Part shown: positions 33,031 to 37,336 of the stretch, in pieces
How the letters are laid out: the number at the start of each line of letters is the position of its first letter
Position numbering within the stretch: the first letter of the stretch is position 1
DNA from: CAZZKG01 sp964654825
GTDB lineage: Bacteria; Gemmatimonadota; CAZMKB01
Assembly: GCA_964654825.1 (NCBI GenBank)
Contig: CAZZKG010000037.1
Span: 1 to 37,336 of the forward strand
Direction of reading: 5' to 3'
DNA length: 37,336 nucleotides
The notes under the pieces: generated by a model
Told to the model about the DNA's origin: nothing
Database searches by the model: none
What the model saw: the letters and a program-made list of their open reading frames with translations, nothing else
Made by a program: the position numbers and the translations under genes

Positions 33031-33420
33031 TCATTTTGTGATTTTGAGAAGCACCCCCCCCACCAGAAAACAGTAGAGAGGATCTGGAAGATAATATTTA
33101 AGAGGCAGGTTCAGAATGATGCCTGCCAAGGACATTACGATTCCGATAAAGATGAACCCGAAAGCAAAAAAAATCAGCATCTCACGGTACTGTTCCGGAT
33201 TGCGGGAAATTATCCAAAAGATAAAACCGGTAAACACGACAAATGCACCGAGAACTTTGTAGATGTATATGGAGTAGGGTTCCTGCATCCACAGTTCACC
33301 CATGGAGAAAAGTTCGAAGAGGATTTTGTTTGCGAACAACCTGACAGCCCCTCCGAAGATAAGACTCACCGCAATCACCTTGAGGATAATCTTTCTGTAT
33401 TTTAAAATCGCAGTCTCCAT
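33031..33420 (-). CDS. small integral membrane protein of unknown family
   Basis: A 129-residue protein with four hydrophobic segments (about 12-34, 52-72, 82-105 and 110-126) and short charged loops, beginning METAILKYRKIILKVI and containing the conserved-looking bend RNPEQYRE between segments two and three. The shape resembles small DUF4345-like membrane proteins, but I do not recognise a family with confidence. An exact TATAAT lies upstream on the minus strand (33442-33447); the ribosome binding site is weak. It stands alone between the phosphate transporter and the small barrel gene. Confidence 0.7.
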   Translation of the reverse strand: METAILKYRKIILKVIAVSLIFGGAVRLFANKILFELFSMGELWMQEPYSIYIYKVLGAFVVFTGFIFWIISRNPEQYREMLIFFAFGFIFIGIVMSLAGIILNLPLKYYLPDPLYCFLVGGVLLKITK

Positions 33421-33722
33421 ACATTCACAGGATTAAAGGAAATTATACATGAAGCTCCACACAGATGTTACTTCCATGGGGAGCACATGTCAACAGGCTG
33501 CAGTATGGATCAACCGAACTTCCGGAGAGATCTTTCACTACTTTAGAACCAGCACGATAATATTTTTCTTGACAAAACAGGTAAGTTAAATAATCTGTAT
33601 CCTGCATGGAATCGAAATGTTAGTAAGTGAATACCCGGTACACTTCTCTGTAACCGGATATTTGTCGAACGAGACGACTGTGAGCACTCGCGAACACAAA
33701 TAAATAACAGGGGAGGCATCCG
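33421..33722. other. divergent intergenic region with two promoter candidates
   Basis: Minus strand: TATAAT at 33442-33447, about 15 bases before the transcript start of the 129-residue gene, with a weak -35. Plus strand: TTGACA at 33569-33574, followed 16 bases later by TAATCT (33591-33596), a possible promoter for the barrel gene. No gene is supported in between. Confidence 0.35.
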
Positions 33723-34241
33723 ATGAAATTACGACTGATGCTGCCGCTTATTATTCTGCTTGCAATCTACGGGAGGGGATACTCACAGATAGAGAGGGAC
33801 AGCTATGAATTCGGATTCTTTTATGGACTTCTGGATGTCGATTCGATGAGTTCGGGTTCTCTCCTGGGCATGAAATATACATATGACTTTACACCTCGAA
33901 ATTCTTTTGAAGGTGCCCTGAGTGTGGGGCTCCTGGAACCGGCAAATATCTATCTATTCCAGGTAAATTACCGGCACAATATCACGATGATCAGCAGGCG
34001 TTTTATTCCTTATCTATCAGCCGGTCTCGGTTCTATTATCGTGACATACGACGAGTTAGTTGATAAAGATCAGCCACAGGACAAAACCTATCTGACTTTT
34101 AATGTCTCCGTCGGTACGGGCGCTTTCTATTTTTTTAAAGAGACTCTCGCAGTGAGGACGGACTTTCAGCGCAGAATTGCAAAAAGAAGCAAAGATAACG
34201 ATCTGGAAATATCCGCCGGTATCAGCTGGTTTTTTCTGTAG
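33723..34241 (+). CDS. small outer-membrane beta-barrel protein
   Basis: A 172-residue exported protein: signal peptide at about 1-20 (LPLIILLAIYGRGYSQ), then alternating amphipathic strands (YEFGFFYGLL, LLGMKYTYDFT, FEGALSVGLL, IYLFQVNYRHNI, FIPYLSAGLGSIIV, TFNVSVGTGAFYFF, LAVRTDFQRRI, EISAGISWFFL). That is eight strands ending on an aromatic residue, the form of OmpA/OmpW-like 8-stranded barrels. Loops are short, so a structural or small-solute role is more likely than a receptor. GGGGAGG precedes the ATG at a good distance. The acting substrate is unknown. Confidence 0.8.
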   Translation: MKLRLMLPLIILLAIYGRGYSQIERDSYEFGFFYGLLDVDSMSSGSLLGMKYTYDFTPRNSFEGALSVGLLEPANIYLFQVNYRHNITMISRRFIPYLSAGLGSIIVTYDELVDKDQPQDKTYLTFNVSVGTGAFYFFKETLAVRTDFQRRIAKRSKDNDLEISAGISWFFL

Positions 34242-34325
34242 TTTATGAAGTAAAGAAGAAGTAAAGTTCCGAAGTCAGCTGATGTTGCCGGTCTATCCTG
34301 AATAGTCGTCTCCGTGACGCAGGTA

Positions 34326-35792
34326 CTATTTAAATACCAGAGATCTGAAGACAAACACCTCGACATCTCTGTCTACCCAGCACCCGCCACCAAAGCCAGC
34401 ATCACTGCACGCAGCTTCGAGAAACTGATCCCGGGTCCACCCCTCGGTAATTGCGGTTTGTGACAGGACCAATCCGGAACGTGCTCCCTTTTTTAAATAG
34501 ATTCCGTTTCCCCCGACTTTGATCAATCCGAGCTTGTCCACCCGTTTCAGTGGTGAGACAATCGCAATCTCAATATCGGTATATCTCAATTCTCTCTTCG
34601 TGAGCGGTTTGTATTCCGGATCCCCGAAAGCGGCCGCCGCTGCAACTTCTCCTACCGTGTCCATCAAATTCTTACCGGGGTCCATCTGCCCCATACAGCC
34701 TCGTATCCTGCCTCCTATCCTCAGAGTAATATAGACTCCCCACTTCGCGTGCAGGGCTTGAGAATCACTCTCCTCCATGGTGCTCTCCCTGCTTTCGAGC
34801 GCCGCTAAGATATTTTCACGCGCCAACTTACACAGATAGTCCTGATCCTGCCTGTTCAAAGATGGTATTTCACTGTCTTCAAACGTTATTGCAGTTTTTG
34901 TCCTGTCTCTGTATATTGCAGCCGCCAGATACCCTGCCATATCTGAGCTTTCGAATGAATTACTTCTCGAGATAAAATGATTCAGGATTCTGACCTCGTT
35001 TGCACCCCTGTCACGAGCCGCCATCAACATTACTGAAATAGCGCCCGCTCCACAGGCTTCAGATTTCTCACCTGCTATATCATATAACAACCCTTCCGGA
35101 TTGATGTTCTCTATCCTTTCGATAAGATTATCATCGGACGATATCACCTCTTCGAGTATATTATGTGTTGAAAGGTTGGAGCTGGCGATCAGAAGTACTC
35201 TCTTCCCCTCCGTCGCAGCAATGATAGCGTCGGCAACTCTCCTGGCGTTATTTACGCTCTGTTCACCCACAGCAATCGGTACGATGGGAATCTCCCCGAA
35301 ACAGGCTGCAATAAATGGAATCTGTAGCTCCAGAGATTGTTCTTCCAGGTATGATTTTTCACTATCTCGTATTTTCCTGTCGAAACCGACTATATGCCGG
35401 GCAATAGCACTCTCGACCTTCAGGTTCCCAATCGGTGATTCCCATATTCCACTCGTGCACACTGAAGCGCCCTCGAACCTGGGTGAGTGACTCGGACCGA
35501 TGAGAACCACAACATCATATTTTTGCTCCCGAACCATTGCATACGAATATGCGGCAGTCTCGAACGAGTTGGAATAGCTGTCGTGGGGACTGATTATTCC
35601 TATTATTTCTTCGTTAAGCGAGTCGGTATGTGCATTGTCCATCAACTGTTCGATTGTATTCCGCAGTTCTGTTGCGTCTTCCGGATACCAGGAACCGGCA
35701 AGAACAGCTTTCCGCACAGGCTGGTCCGGATACACATTACTCACAAATAGAAATGTCAGGAGGACACCTTTCACCACTCCGGATTTTTTCAT
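34326..35792 (-). CDS. exported AmmeMemoRadiSam B-A fusion (Memo + AMMECR1)
   Basis: A 488-residue protein with a likely signal peptide at ~1-22 (GVVKGVLLTFLFVSNVYP). Residues ~25-300 are a Memo-like domain: LAGSWYP opening, SPHDSY with His70, GPSHSPRF with His102 and ACGAGAI with Cys247, the three metal ligands known in human MEMO1. Other conserved spots differ: EEQSLELQIPFI for EHSLEVQLPFL, and SSNLSTH where SSDxxHW is usual. Residues ~312-488 are an AMMECR1 domain: LRIGGRIRGCMGQM for the LRGCIG motif, then RSGLVLSQTAITEGW and FLEAACSDAGF. The two are separate genes or a fusion in other bacteria, with a radical SAM partner not seen here. Promoter TTGACA-18-TACAAT lies upstream. Export is predicted, not shown. 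Confidence 0.85.
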   Translation of the reverse strand: MKKSGVVKGVLLTFLFVSNVYPDQPVRKAVLAGSWYPEDATELRNTIEQLMDNAHTDSLNEEIIGIISPHDSYSNSFETAAYSYAMVREQKYDVVVLIGPSHSPRFEGASVCTSGIWESPIGNLKVESAIARHIVGFDRKIRDSEKSYLEEQSLELQIPFIAACFGEIPIVPIAVGEQSVNNARRVADAIIAATEGKRVLLIASSNLSTHNILEEVISSDDNLIERIENINPEGLLYDIAGEKSEACGAGAISVMLMAARDRGANEVRILNHFISRSNSFESSDMAGYLAAAIYRDRTKTAITFEDSEIPSLNRQDQDYLCKLARENILAALESRESTMEESDSQALHAKWGVYITLRIGGRIRGCMGQMDPGKNLMDTVGEVAAAAAFGDPEYKPLTKRELRYTDIEIAIVSPLKRVDKLGLIKVGGNGIYLKKGARSGLVLSQTAITEGWTRDQFLEAACSDAGFGGGCWVDRDVEVFVFRSLVFK

Positions 35793-36132
35793 ACGGCCTC
35801 CTCACCATTACGATATTGTCTTTATCAGTGCGAAAGCGATGGGGACCAGAATCTGCTCACCATTACAGAAACGATTAAGTTTATTGTAACTTAAGAATAA
35901 GGAATTTGTCAATGATCGAGAGTCGAGAGTTTGTCTGATCGGGATTCTGTTACTCGAGGCAGTCTCTATTGAGTTCCGTCGAGAAACGAGGAGAATTCTT
36001 GTTGGATGAAAGTGCAGAAAAACAGATTATCGTTGACGGTCAGCGAGAATCAGTCGCGGTGGGACCGGCGGGTATTTGACCTGAGAGCTCAATAATTCGA
36101 TTTTAAGAAATGTAAAATGAGGGGATAAAAAA
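35793..36132. other. intergenic stretch between the Memo fusion and the 5S rRNA
   Basis: No gene is supported. It contains the minus-strand promoter at 35883-35912 and, near 36126-36134, the T run that follows the 5S gene. The middle part (35913-36125) shows no clear hairpin, repeat or ribosome binding site. Confidence 0.45.
35883..35912 (-). promoter_or_regulatory. promoter of the Memo-AMMECR1 fusion gene
   Basis: On the minus strand: TTGACA (35907-35912), 18-bp spacer, TACAAT (35883-35888). Start near 35876, leader of about 84 bases. Confidence 0.6.

Positions 36133-36134
<2 letters not shown>
36125..36134 (-). terminator. T run after the 5S rRNA
   Basis: Directly after the 3' arm of the 5S terminal stem (CCACCGG) comes a run of seven T on the minus strand. 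The 5S terminal helix plus this run can act as the end of the rRNA operon transcript. Confidence 0.4.
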
Positions 36135-36250
<116 letters not shown>

Positions 36251-36363
36251 TTAAACGATGATGAGAAATCCTCCGGATGATATCATCACCAACTCATCTG
36301 AAGGACTCTCCACATGGATAACTGACAGCAGATGCCGGCAAAGTCATCTCTTGAGATTTCAAA
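36251..36363 (-). other. 23S-5S internal spacer
   Basis: A spacer of about 113 bases between the 3' end of 23S and 5S. No tRNA is recognised in it. It should hold the pairing sequences for processing of the 23S ends, whose other half lies outside the window. Confidence 0.7.

Positions 36364-37336
<973 letters not shown>

Overview
The window reads as chromosome of a diderm (Gram-negative-type) bacterium of moderate GC content. Evidence for an outer membrane: a TonB-dependent receptor, a small beta-barrel protein, several lipoprotein signal peptides, and a large secreted protein ending in a FlgD-like/Por-type C-terminal domain. That C-terminal domain, the TPR-rich proteins, the Tat-exported aldo/keto reductase with Fe-S centres and the sulfatase-TPR fusion are typical of deep FCB-type lineages (for example Krumholzibacteriota, Eisenbacteria or Latescibacteria-like groups). 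The lineage is inferred from gene style; the partial 23S rRNA at the right end could settle it. No insertion sequence, prophage, CRISPR array or tRNA was seen.

Layout. 1-77: first codons of an exported protein (-). 408-2670: OPT-family transporter plus a small membrane protein (+). 2750-4262: a 60-residue membrane peptide and a KaiC/RecA-like ATPase fused to a degenerate GGDEF domain (-), with a sigma-54-like site upstream. 4474-7733: sulfotransferase, LolA-like lipoprotein and Tat-exported aldo/keto reductase (-). 7997-11179: tryptophanase and bifunctional formiminotransferase-cyclodeaminase (+), i.e. tryptophan and histidine breakdown. 11313-14680: SplB-like radical SAM protein, anti-sigma-like membrane protein, ECF sigma factor, thioredoxin-fold/TPR protein (all -). 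15001-17340: AlkP/sulfatase-fold membrane enzyme with TPR tail (+). 17438-20182: secreted BNR/beta-helix protein (-). 20526-21935: beta-CASP metallo-hydrolase (+). 22001-23083: TPR lipoprotein (-). 23326-27941: a compact operon of substrate-binding-type lipoprotein, histidine kinase and sigma-54 response regulator (-). 28231-30531: TonB-dependent receptor (+). 30536-32800: PiT phosphate transporter with PhoU-like tail (-). 33031-34241: small membrane protein (-) and small outer-membrane barrel (+). 34326-35792: exported AmmeMemoRadiSam B-A fusion (-). 36133-37336: 5S and 3' part of 23S rRNA (-).

Regulation is unusually legible. At least eight transcription units have an exact TTGACA -35 box with a 17- or 18-bp spacer, and three of them are perfect TTGACA-17-TATAAT (upstream of the aldo/keto reductase, the sulfatase-TPR protein and the BNR protein). 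Two sites with sigma-54 geometry (GG-N10-GC) lie upstream of the KaiC-GGDEF gene and of the TPR lipoprotein gene next to the sigma-54 response regulator. The most plausible candidates for undescribed systems are the lipoprotein-kinase-sigma-54 regulator locus with its neighbouring target, the KaiC/degenerate-GGDEF plus small membrane peptide pair, and the exported, active-site-altered Memo-AMMECR1 fusion.
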